Source: Liolophura sinensis
Lineage: Eukaryota; Mollusca; Polyplacophora; Chitonida; Chitonidae
Direction of reading: 5' to 3'
Assembly (NCBI RefSeq): GCF_032854445.1
Contig: NC_088297.1
Span: 5,517,991 to 5,581,990 of the forward strand
DNA: 64,000 bases
How positions within the stretch are numbered: position 1 is the first letter of the stretch; every line of letters starts with the position of its first letter. Shown piece by piece: positions 36,101 to 45,078 of the stretch. The position numbers were made by a program, and so were the translations under genes. Under the pieces are notes generated by a model, which saw only the letters and a program-made list of their open reading frames with translations, was not told where the DNA came from and did no database searches.

Positions 36101-37390
36101 CGGTATGGTTAGTTAAATCAAATACCGTATACTGTTTGTTCCACAGACCGTTTGCTGTAAATATTTGAAGAATTCGGTGTAAGTGGAATCTGCGGCGATT
36201 TAGGGATGACTTACCTTCATTAAGTTTACCTTTTGTAATTACTCAATGTAGTATTTATCCGTAGTTTCTTTAAGTACCTATAGGCCTCCGTGGCTTTGTC
36301 CGTTAGCGCGCTTGCGCAGCGTAAAGACCCAGGAGTCTCTCACCAATGCGGTGAGTTCAAGTCCAGCTCATGCTGGCTTCCTCTCCGGCCGTAAGTGGGA
36401 AGATATTGCGGCAACCTGCGGATGGTCGTGGGTTTCCCCCGGGCTCTGCCCGGTTTCCACCCACCATAATGCTGACCGCTGTCGTATAAGTGAAATATTC
36501 TTGAGTACGGCGTGAAACACCAATCAAAATAAATAAATAAATTTAAGTACCTGCCAGCATTCCCAGCAACCTGGGCTCTGCTTTCCTCCCACCACAATGC
36601 TGGCTATCGATGCATAAATGAAATATGCTCGAGTACGGCGTAAAACACCAATCAAATAAATAAATAAATAGAATAAAAACCTTTGCAATGGGTCACATGG
36701 TTATTCATGCACCTCTCGATTGGTGTTTTAAACATAGATCATCAAGTTTCAACGTTTGTTGTAAGGGGATTTTTAGGGGACTTGAACAGCCTATGTGGAG
36801 TGAAGTTATCTCTCTGTTCTGTTTTTTTTTTTTTTTTTTTACAGGAAGAAGCTGCGGAGATCGGTAAACTGGGAAACTTCGTGACGCTGGTGCCGGATTT
36901 GTACCGAGGAAAAGTGACAACTGACGCCGAGGAGGCGGGGCATTTTATGGGTAACCTTGATTGGCAGGGAGCCGTTAAGGACATTCAGGGCGCCGCAAAG
37001 TTCTTGCTATCCAGAGGTTGCTTAAAAGTGGGCGTGACCGGATTCTGTATGGGCGGGGCCTTGAGCCTCGCTTCCGCAGCGCTGGTGCCAGAAGTGAGCG
37101 CCGCTGCTCCTTTTTACGGCATCCCCGATCCGAAGCTTGCAGACGTGTCCAAAATAAAGATTCCGATCCAATGTCATTTTGGTGAAAAGGACGACATTGT
37201 TGGCTTCTCGTCTCCGAAGGATTACGAGGCCTTACGGAAAAAGCTGCAGGATGGGAAGGTCGCGTTTGAATTCTATACCTATCCTACCGGTCATGCTTTC
37301 ACCAATCCTACTAACCCGAATTATAAGAAGGACCTTTGCGAAACCGCTTTCAAGCGTGTGGTGGAATTCATGAACAAGAATCTGAACTGA
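33127..37390 (+). CDS. Dienelactone hydrolase family protein (three exons)
   Basis: Exons 33127-33212, 35523-35673 and 36845-37390 join in phase (2+1 nt, then 0) to give 260 residues. Splice sites are AG|GTAAGC, CCTCAG|AGGC, CAG|GTAGGG and a T-rich tract ending ACAG|GAAG. It is an alpha/beta hydrolase of the dienelactone hydrolase type. The nucleophile Cys lies in GFCMGG, the Asp in GEKDDIVG and the His in TGHAF, the family's Cys-Asp-His triad. LIVLQEWWGLNEQI is the conserved N-terminal strand. The closest resemblance I recall is to bacterial-type enzymes rather than to vertebrate CMBL. The first 22 residues (MLLARFTGCTRSLQSVLHNL) are basic and Ser/Leu-rich like a mitochondrial presequence; a second in-frame ATG (MASSGD) could give a cytosolic form. 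Substrate unknown. A transposon abuts the start codon. Introns 1 and 2 contain a large inverted duplication that includes the end of exon 2. A poly(A) signal candidate lies near 38493. Confidence 0.9.
33364..33498 (+). mobile_element. SINE family A, 5'-truncated, in hydrolase intron 1
   Basis: CAACCTGCGGATGTTCGTGG, CCGGTTTCCTCTCACCATAA and the AAACACCAATCAAATAAATA tail. Same strand as the gene. Confidence 0.92.
34380..34612. mobile_element. MITE-like element inside left arm
   Basis: About 230 bp with ~60-bp imperfect terminal inverted repeats. The left end (CGCGAGTTCACGCTGGTTTA, then CTCTCACAAACTAACG) pairs with the right end (GTTAGTTTGTGAGAG, then TAAACCAACGTGAACTCGC). No coding capacity. 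A one-ended relative lies at 18293. Confidence 0.7.
34721..34804 (-). pseudogene. Inverted partial copy of hydrolase exon 2
   Basis: Encodes on the minus strand the last 28 codons of exon 2, from GVLQGD to LNEQIQ, followed by the copied donor GTAGGG. The upstream half of the exon and the other exons are absent, so it cannot be an independent gene. Its 5' edge is the boundary of the inverted duplication. Confidence 0.93.
34804..34970. repeat. 167-bp segment copied (inverted) from 26397-26563
   Basis: Starts exactly where the left arm of the inverted duplication ends (shared CC at the joint) and ends in unique sequence at TGTACAACGT|CCGC. It contains the tail of a SINE family A copy (34804-34886) plus flanking DNA that is single-copy apart from the partner 8 kb away. 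Confidence 0.9.
35235..35369 (+). mobile_element. SINE family A, internally deleted
   Basis: tRNA-like start (GGTTAGCGTGCTTGTGCAGC) joined directly to CGGTTTCCTCTGACCAGAAT and the decayed tail. It lies in intron 1 between the two inverted arms. Confidence 0.8.
35590..36276 (-). repeat. Right arm of the inverted duplication
   Basis: Spans the last 84 nt of hydrolase exon 2, its 5' splice site and about 600 nt of intron 2, and includes the second copy of the MITE (about 35781-36013). The 785-bp spacer between arms holds the first 67 nt of exon 2 and its acceptor. Confidence 0.95.
36281..36542 (+). mobile_element. SINE family A, full length, in hydrolase intron 2
   Basis: Head GGCCTCCGTGGCTTTGTCCG, B-box region AGTTCAAGTCCAGCTCATGC, core CCCGGGCTCTGCCCGG, tail and AAATA run. 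It starts about 5 bp beyond the right arm of the inverted duplication. Confidence 0.95.
36577..36670 (+). mobile_element. SINE family A, 3' part
   Basis: GGGCTCTGCTTTCCTCCCAC to the family tail with AAATA repeats; directly follows the preceding full copy. Confidence 0.9.
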
Positions 37391-37816
37391 ACAAACTTTC
37401 TGCCATTTCTTACAGTAGGTGATAATGTGCGTGGCATTGTATCTTCAACAAACACCTCTACATGTATGATCAGTTTTCCCTTACGATAACCAAGACGTCT
37501 CTCTCCCCAATATATGTTAGCCACGAAACATGTGCGGAAGACTAAATAAGTAACATCGAAATGATCAGTTGAAAAACATTGATGTCCGTAAAAATCAGCG
37601 AATATCTTGCACTTGAATAAGCGTAATTCGTGTGATTTTTGTTTTTTGTTTGTTTTTTTTTTATTTCCTTTTTCTGATGTGTCTTTTCATAAGGCTGGAA
37701 ATAAAGGTCCAACAAGATGTCGGGGATTTAGTGCCTAACGGCGGTCTGTATTTGATTTCTTCAACAAAGGCAACGGTTGTGAAAAGTAGTCGAAAAAATA
37801 TTTGTATCATATTTGG

Positions 37817-38012
37817 AAACATCTGCAGCGTCGCCTGTAAAGGATGCATTTGCAGCATTGCCTGTGAAGGACGCATCTTCGACGTCGCTTGTGAAGACCG
37901 CATCTTTGGCGTCGCGTGTGAGGGACGCATCTCTGGCGTCGCTTGTGAAGGACGCATCCTCGGCATCGCCTGTGAAGGACGCATCTTCGGCTTCGCCTAT
38001 GAAGGAGGCATC
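37817..38012. repeat. 27-bp tandem array after the hydrolase gene
   Basis: About seven copies based on GTGAAGGACGCATCTTCGGC plus GTCGCCT. The 27-bp period (nine codons) leaves several frames open on both strands, giving false protein-like repeats. It probably lies in the 3' UTR or just beyond. Confidence 0.9.
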
Positions 38013-38663
38013 ATCAGTTTCTCGTAGGAGCGAAGCATCTTTCACTAAAGTAACAAACATAAACACTGACTATCTCGATGACAACGTGACATTATATGGA
38101 ATGTTCTTGGTGTAAGTTTAGCAAGGACAGTATCTCAGTGTTTTTGAGACAAATTAACATGGGAGAGATAGGGAAAATAGGAGAAAAATACAAACGAGAC
38201 ACCGTGATGTCAAAGTCTGGCTAAGTTTATGGTACTTTGCGCTTCAGTTTTGATATTTGACCATGTTCTTGGATGATATTTTTCTTTTCACACAATCACG
38301 TTCTGTGGTTTAAGAGAGGGTAAATAGATGCGATTGTAGGTTACGTATACAATAGAAAATTCTTTTCTTTCTTTGTTTCTTTGTTGTTTTTTTTTCTTTT
38401 TTGTCTTTGTTGATTTGTCCTTTTTGATGAGTATTATCCAAGCACTAAAATCTACATGTAAATAAGTTGTGAGCTGTGTGTTTTGTATGATAAATAAAGA
38501 ATTGAGAGGAGCTTATGGGACATATAATTCGAAATTATATACACGAGCGGAGATATGCAAGATTGAAAAAGGCTAGCTTTGGAGCCGTTCATTTCACCAA
38601 TTTATGACTGCTTGCGTTCACGCGTCGATCAGTACATCTAACGTTTAATTCGTATACAGGGAC
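38013..38663. other. Hydrolase downstream region
   Basis: T-rich stretch at 38360-38420 and AATAAA near 38493. No exon recognised. Confidence 0.4.
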
Positions 38664-38986
38664 CGGCCCGGATAGCACAGTTGGTAGAGCGTCCGCTTCG
38701 GGACCGGTAGATCCAGGATCAATCCTTGATCGAGCCACACCTAAGACTTTAAAAGCTTGGCGTTCAGCTTGAAGGGGATAATGTTGACCCGTATTAGTAT
38801 AATGGCCCGTGCGGGGCGACTTACTTGCCTTCGGTAAGTCGTCTCAATGAAGCAGCACTAAATAAAAGAGCGGTGGAAGTCCGTCCTGCAACAAGGAGGC
38901 ACATTACACGTACATGCAACCTCGTCGTCATATGACAGAAAAATTGTTGAGTACGACGTTAAACCCCAAGCACTCACTCACTCGTC
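38664..38986 (+). mobile_element. SINE family B, full length
   Basis: tRNA-like head (CCGGATAGCACAGTTGGTAG, GATCAATCCTTGATCGAGCC), a body containing ACTTGCCTTCGGTAAGTCG and TGCAACAAGGAGGCACATTA, and the tail TTGAGTACGACGTTAAACCC followed by CAAGCACTCACTCACTC. Confidence 0.9.
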
Positions 38987-39233
38987 TACAGGGAAACTTA
39001 CAACTGTCACATCGGAAATTAGTATTCCTCAAACGGTAATGGCCGTTTTGAGTTTACACGGATAAAAAGGTATTACGGATTAGAGATAGGCAAGTCTTCT
39101 TGAAAAGACTTCTTGTAAGACGGCTTGAGCTGCCACAGGACCACTCATCTCCACACAGACTAGAAATGGAAGGATTAGGGCTAATCGATTAATGATTAAT
39201 TGATTGATTGATGTCAATGATCGTGTAAAGATC

Positions 39234-39510
39234 GTGGCAAACTGCAAAATAGCAATAATGTGACATGGTATATATACAGCATGGAAATGACAAAAAACAC
39301 TTTGTACGTAATGACTTATTCACGAGTTTTTTTTGGAAGAGACTTCTCCCATCATCCGGTGTAGTGGCAAACTGCAAAGCAGCAATAATGTCACCTGGTA
39401 AATGTACAGTTTGGAAATGACAAAAAAAAACTTTATACGTAATGACTTATTCACAAGCTTTTTTGGAAGAGACTTCTCCCATCATCCGGTGTAGTGGCAA
39501 ACTGCAAAGT
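39234..39510. repeat. ~130-bp unit repeated about 2.2 times
   Basis: GTGGCAAACTGCAAA...AGCAATAATGT...GGAAATGACAAA...CTCCCATCATCCGGTGTA recurs with few changes; a third, partial copy ends near 39510. Confidence 0.9.
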
Positions 39511-40091
39511 AGCAATAATGTGACGTAGTATATAAACATGATTGCATAGTACAAGAACACATAAAAGTATACAACTGAGCTATAGTCACCAGAGTGAAAC
39601 AATTACAGGGCTTACAATTCAGAGGAAAACAAGGGTATGTACAGCATAAAATTCAAGTTTGGCAGATTTGTGCATAGAACAAAAAATATCAGAAACTTGA
39701 AGCTACAAAGGACGCAGTCAATTTTTTTAAAAGGTTGAATACGAATAATTGTTCTGAGGAGATCATGTTGTTAGGGAAGGCTTCTGTTTGGCTATATTAA
39801 TGGACTTCCGAGCAAATTTGTATTTCGAGCTGTTGACAGCGTTTTGAAGCAGATTTGAACGCGCGATTGGAATGGTCGGAGTGACTTGATAGCTACATCG
39901 AGAGAATACCTTGACTAAGCATGTCGGTTGCATGGCCAAGGTTGGGATTGAACCATCACGTTGTGTGTCCTATAGCGATTGAAAGACACCGAGACACCAT
40001 TATCCTCACACATCGGCTATGGACAGACAAGCTTTCTCTTGTGTGCCTTCAGTTGAGTTAAATCAAGACGTTCACCTTCTAGCAATCCACC
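39511..40091. other. No supported gene
   Basis: Short frames only; no recognised repeat. Confidence 0.5.
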
Positions 40092-40264
40092 ATGGTGGCT
40101 TCCTCTCAGGCCGTACATGGGAAGGTGTGCCAGCGGATGATCGTGGGTTTCCCCCGGACTCTGCCCGGTTTCCACCATAATGCTGGCCACCGCCGTATAA
40201 GTGAAATGTTATTGAGTACGGCGTAAAACACAAATCAAACAAATAAATAAAAAAATAAATAAAT
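40092..40264 (+). mobile_element. SINE family A, 5'-truncated
   Basis: GGCTTCCTCTCAGGCCGTAC to the tail with an A-rich end; core CCCCCGGACTCTGCCCGG. Confidence 0.93.
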
Positions 40265-40794
40265 TATAGCAATCTATTGCCGACATATTTAAAAAGCTAA
40301 CTCAATGCATCGAGATGCAAAAAATTACAGACAACACCACTGTTTAATTGATAGCAGCTGTTTATAAAGTCAAGAATTTTTCCCTTATACGATAGCGTCG
40401 TTGACCTCCCAACAGTTAAGCGACAAGGGCACAGGATCTAGAAGTTGTCTGTCCAATGCCGGATTTGAACCAGCACCTCGTGTGTCCTATTGAAGGAACC
40501 ACGTATACAGTCCGTCTCAAAAGATTCTACTATAATACACATGCGTATGACCGAAATAATGTTGAAAACGATGTTAACATAAAAGCCAAGCATTAGCCTA
40601 AAGTGGCTAAATGTGCTTGCTTTAATATCATAAGACACGTGAGGTACATGCAGTTTTACAGCTTGAGGCATTGACGATAATAAGCCGTCGAAAACGGTCT
40701 AGACCAGGATCACTAAGCTAGCTTATACTGCAGTCAACATTTCAAATCACTTTAAAAGTGTTTCTGTTACGTAACAAGGTCAAAATACTGTTTG
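40265..40794. other. No supported gene
   Basis: Short frames only. Confidence 0.5.
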
Positions 40795-40880
40795 ATTTAT
40801 TTATTTATTTGATTGGTGTTTTACGCCGTACTCAAGAATATTTCACTTATACGACGGCGGCCAGCATTATGGTGGGAGGC
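40795..40880 (-). mobile_element. SINE family A, 3' end only, minus strand
   Basis: Tail TATTTATTTGATTGGTG through CGGCGGCCAGCATTATGGTG, then stops at GGGAGGC. Confidence 0.92.
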
Positions 40881-41368
40881 AAAATACTGTTTGACAACGT
40901 AAATTCTGGGTAAGTTCTTGAGATTAATGACTGAAATTTGATCCGTGATCTCAGGGATTAATTTGCATGAATAAAACCCTACAGAACTCCTGATGTATAC
41001 AAACACAAGTTGTGCACCTTTTTGTCCGTCGTGCTCACACGGGGTATTTTTAACACGACTTAACGTGAATTCTTTACACAGTTCGGCACAGTGTTTTTTT
41101 TGCATTATACCACACTGGTCCCAATCAGTGCTGTGCTCTCATCTTCGCATGGCAGCCGCATAGTTTTCCTCAACGCACGTTTGTATCTATTCGTCGAAAC
41201 AGACATTCGTATACCAGCCGTCCACCAATATGGACGATCCATGCAAATAATCGCAAGGTCAATTCCCAAAAACGTTTGTCGCTCACTATAAACATTTGTG
41301 CCACATCACTGCCGCCTCGCAGCAAGGTTCACATTAGATAACATGTATGACAGTAGTCAGGTTGACTT

Positions 41369-41480
41369 TATTTTTTATTTGATTGGTGTTTTATGCCGAA
41401 TTCAAGAATATTTCACTTATACCACGGCGGCCATCATGGTGGTGGGAGGAAACCTAGCAGAGCCCGGGGGAAACCCATGC
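41369..41480 (-). mobile_element. SINE family A, 3' half, minus strand
   Basis: Reverse-complement tail, GCGGCCATCATGGTGGTGGG and GCAGAGCCCGGGGGAAACCC. Confidence 0.92.
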
Positions 41481-41677
41481 ACGGCGACCAACAGGCTGTC
41501 ATGTTTACGGATATAAGGAATAGTGCCCGGAGCGAACCACTTATCCTCCGGTTGAAGTATACTGGACAAACCTCTTGATTTAAAACAGCTCTCAAAATGA
41601 AAACAAACCACAGAGAGCTGGAATCGAAACGTCAACCTCATTGGTTAGAAGACGATGAACTTTGGCAATATTAAACC

Positions 41678-41815
41678 ATGAAACCATGAATTAACGAAGG
41701 AAATCTTGCAACAGCAATGGAAATACTGAATTAACGACGGAAATCTTGCAAGAGAAAAAGAAATCCTGAATTAACGAAGGCAATCTTGCAAGAGCAAAGG
41801 AAACCATGAATTAAG
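41678..41815. repeat. ~45-bp unit, three copies
   Basis: TGAATTAACGAAGGAAATCT with TGCAAGAGCAA recurs three times with substitutions. Confidence 0.8.
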
Positions 41816-42167
41816 AAAAAAAATCTAAAGACACTTAAATGGTTGTTACAATTTTCTCTTGAATAATACCTGCATAATATAAAAGTAATACAAACAAAAA
41901 TTCAATAATTCTACTGCCAGATTTAAACCCATGACTCCAATGGACAATAAATCTAAGAAAGAAATGAGGATGTAATTATACACGTTTCACCCTGTTGACA
42001 ACGTACCACATATTAAACAATTTGATTTCTTGGACAAAAACAAAAACATACAAATAGCATAGACGATTCCATAACTGTACACATACATGTAAATCTTCTA
42101 TTTATGTCCATGTGAGGACATGGACACAGGGCTCTCTTATAAATCTGTGAGTGACTGACTTCCATAT

Positions 42168-42395
42168 TTATATATTTATTTATTTGATTGGTGTTTTACG
42201 TCGTACTCAAGAATATTTCACTTATACGACGGCGGCCAGCCTTACCATCCGCAGGTTGCGGACAGACCTTCCCACTTACAGCCGGAGAGGAAGCCAGCAT
42301 GAACTGGACTTGAACTCAGAGCGACCGCATTGGTGAGAGGCTCTAGAGTCACTACGCTGCGCTAGCGCGCTAACCACCTGAGCCCTGGAGGCCCG
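42168..42395 (-). mobile_element. SINE family A, minus strand, core deleted
   Basis: Has the tail and a well-preserved tRNA-like head (GCGCTAGCGCGCTAACCACC, GGAGGCCC), but the CCCGGTTTCCTCCCACC core is missing between CCAGCCTTA and CCATCCGCAGG. Confidence 0.93.
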
Positions 42396-43520
42396 TAGTG
42401 TGAATGATCTAATATTTTATCCACAGACAGCATTTTTCGAGGCAAATAAACGCCATAGGATAATCCTTTTGTGCTTATTATGGCAATGCTTTCAAAAATA
42501 AACTGCATTTATAAATTTACTTTTTATAAAGTATTTACATTTATAAACTACTCGTTCTGGAATGCAATCAAATCAAACCACATGTAAAGTACTAAGTAAA
42601 CACCCACATAACACATTAACTATACTCCTGGCATTTCAGAAATCAAACGCGAATTTTGAGTCAAACTGCTTGGTGTTTTAACATCGTCCTCGAACTCTTC
42701 TCATATGTGGTCGGGTATACATCGGTGGTCCCCCTGGAGGAACTGAGAACAACGAAGGTGGTCAGTCTTAGAGGCGGACCAAACTGGCGTGCTTGCAGTA
42801 AACTAAGTCACCGACGAGCCTCCCCATATGACATAAACATGAGATCAGACAGCACAAACGGCTACACAACCACTCCCGACCGTGTGTTGCCATCAATGTC
42901 CCAGTGACAGTTACAGCGGGGTATCTACAAATTCTCTGTCAAAGACCAGGTTTGAACCCGCAGCAGATGTCCATTAGAGGCTGGGATACTTAACTGATGC
43001 CAATAGTTCTGTTGGCCAACAAACTTGACAGTAATGGCTGGACAGCACCAAAATGTAGGCCACAAATACATGGCCTTTAGCACAACCTTTGCCTCAAAAA
43101 GGAAACTATTTTTCCCATCAAAATCAGTTAAAATTTCCTCTCCTAGCCAACCCCCATTAGTAAAACGGTTAGTTTTATGACACTTGGGTGAAACACTATA
43201 AAAATCCTGATTTCCCTTAGAAAATTCTCATCCCCCAAAAGAGTTTCAACCTTAAATCCTAAACACGTCAATGTGAAAGCTTCTCTGATTGGTTGGATAA
43301 TTGACACACGGTGAAAGGCCAATAATGATTGGTTGTACGACAGACCAATGCAACACACTGTTTCATCATAAACAGCTAAACATGAAATCCAAACATGAAT
43401 GATTTTCCATCTAAACAAGGATTTAATATATTTACTTTATATTTTATTGGTAGCTTACACAGAACTCCAAGCATGTTTAAATGTTCTCTTCAATTCACAC
43501 CTTTACGGAAAGTTACAGTT
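42396..43520. other. No supported gene
   Basis: Short frames only; nothing recognised. Confidence 0.5.
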
Positions 43521-44170
43521 TTGCTATGTGATAAATGTGGTGTTTTAGTACAATCAAGAATGCCAAAAAATTCAGATGTGATGAATGTGGTGTTTAGGTA
43601 CAATCAAGAATGCCAAAAAATTCAGATGTGATGAATGTGGTGTTTAGGTACAATCAAGAATGCCAGAAATTCAGATGTGATGAATGTGGCAAGTAAGTAA
43701 AATCAAGCATGCCAAAAAATTCAAACGTGATGAATGTGGTGTTTAGGTACAATCAAGCATGCTAAAAATTCAGATGTGATGAATGTGGCATTTAGGTACA
43801 ACCAAGAAGGCCAAAAAATTCAGATGTGATGAATGTGGTGTTTAGGTACAACCAAGAAGGCCAAAAATTTCAGGTGTGAAGAATGTGGTGTTTAGGTACA
43901 ATCAAGAATGCCAGAAATTCAGATGTGATGAATGTGGCAAGTAAGTAAAATCAAGCATGCCAAAAAATTCAAACGTGATGAATGTGGTGTTTAGGTACAA
44001 TCAAAAATGCCAAAAAATTCAGATGTGATGAATGTGGTGTTTAGGTACAATCCAGCATGCCAAAAAATTCAGATGTGATGAATGAGGCGTTTAGGTACAA
44101 TCAAGCATGCCAAAAAAATCAGATGTGATGAATGAGGCGTTTAGGTACAATCAAGCACGCTAAACAGTAC
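43521..44170 (+). repeat. 51-bp minisatellite with GATGAATGTGG core
   Basis: About 12 copies of a 50-51-bp unit. Two units (near 43690 and 43930) read TGTGGCAA|GTAAGT where others read TGTGGTGTTTAGGTAC. In one frame the unit spells KFRCDECGK, which resembles the start of a C2H2 zinc finger, but no complete finger is present. It lies beyond the 3' end of the AIG1-like gene on the opposite strand. Confidence 0.93.
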
Positions 44171-44571
44171 AGATCAACTGAGATGAAGCACAATATGGTT
44201 GTAATCAATATACATGCATATTCACATTCTTAAAGGATACACGAAAAGGATGTCTAAAACAAACATTAGCAAGGTGGCATGTGCCTAGGCTTTGCATGGC
44301 TTCGTTGGGCCACCTTAAAGCCCCTAATCACCCTGCCCATTCACCACCCCCTTGACCAACCACCACCTTATTCGGTTTGTTGCCCCACAAAGATCAACGT
44401 TGATGTCGCCACTGCAACCTGGGGCTTTAAGAAAACTGAACTGTGAAGCCGTTTTAATCCCTCCCCCCCTCCCCCCACAAAACAAAGGTTGAAATTTTTT
44501 AAACATCTCATTACATGTCCTAAACTGCACATTAGGAAATTAAACTAAAGCACTTTATATATCCTTTCAAC

Positions 44572-44858
44572 AGTACAAAGATTTCCATTGATAAGCTTCG
44601 CTATTAATGTAGTGTACTGTGTCAACAAATGATGCACCTTTATTCAATATTTCAGTTTTACTGAAACCATTTTCAAGAATGGACAATTTATTGAAACTTA
44701 AATTATTAAATTAATTTAAGATTAAGATTTCCATTGATAAACTTCGCTATTAATGTAGAGTACTGTGTCAACAAATGATGCACCCTTATTCAATATTTCA
44801 GTTTTACTGAAACCATTTTCAAGAATGGACAATTTATTGAAACTTAAATTATTAAATT
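44572..44858. repeat. ~150-bp tandem duplication
   Basis: AGATTTCCATTGATAA to AAATTATTAAATTAA occurs twice in direct orientation with a handful of differences. Minus-strand AATAAA hexamers inside it could serve as poly(A) signals for the AIG1-like gene. Confidence 0.92.
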
Positions 44859-45078
44859 AAAACTGAAATATTGAATTACGCATCACCTTAAGTCATTGTT
44901 ATGAGTGCTGGAGTTGCTAAAGTACCCTAAAACAGTACAAAGTCTCTAAATAAATGAAATCTATGTATTATACAATCATGTTCTAAACTCCAAAGTTTCC
45001 ACATAAACATGTTTTACATTCTATATATTATGAGCAAATTCAAATGAAATAATTTTTCTTTTCTATAAATAATTCTTG

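Noticed and set aside
36683-36844. Upstream extension of hydrolase exon 3 to an ATG at 36683
   Set aside because: A long T tract ending ACAG at 36844 is a clear acceptor, and the in-phase exon 2 supplies the conserved N-terminal strand.
37632-38115. Four open frames of 100-131 residues after the hydrolase gene
   Set aside because: All arise from the 27-bp tandem array, whose period is a multiple of three.
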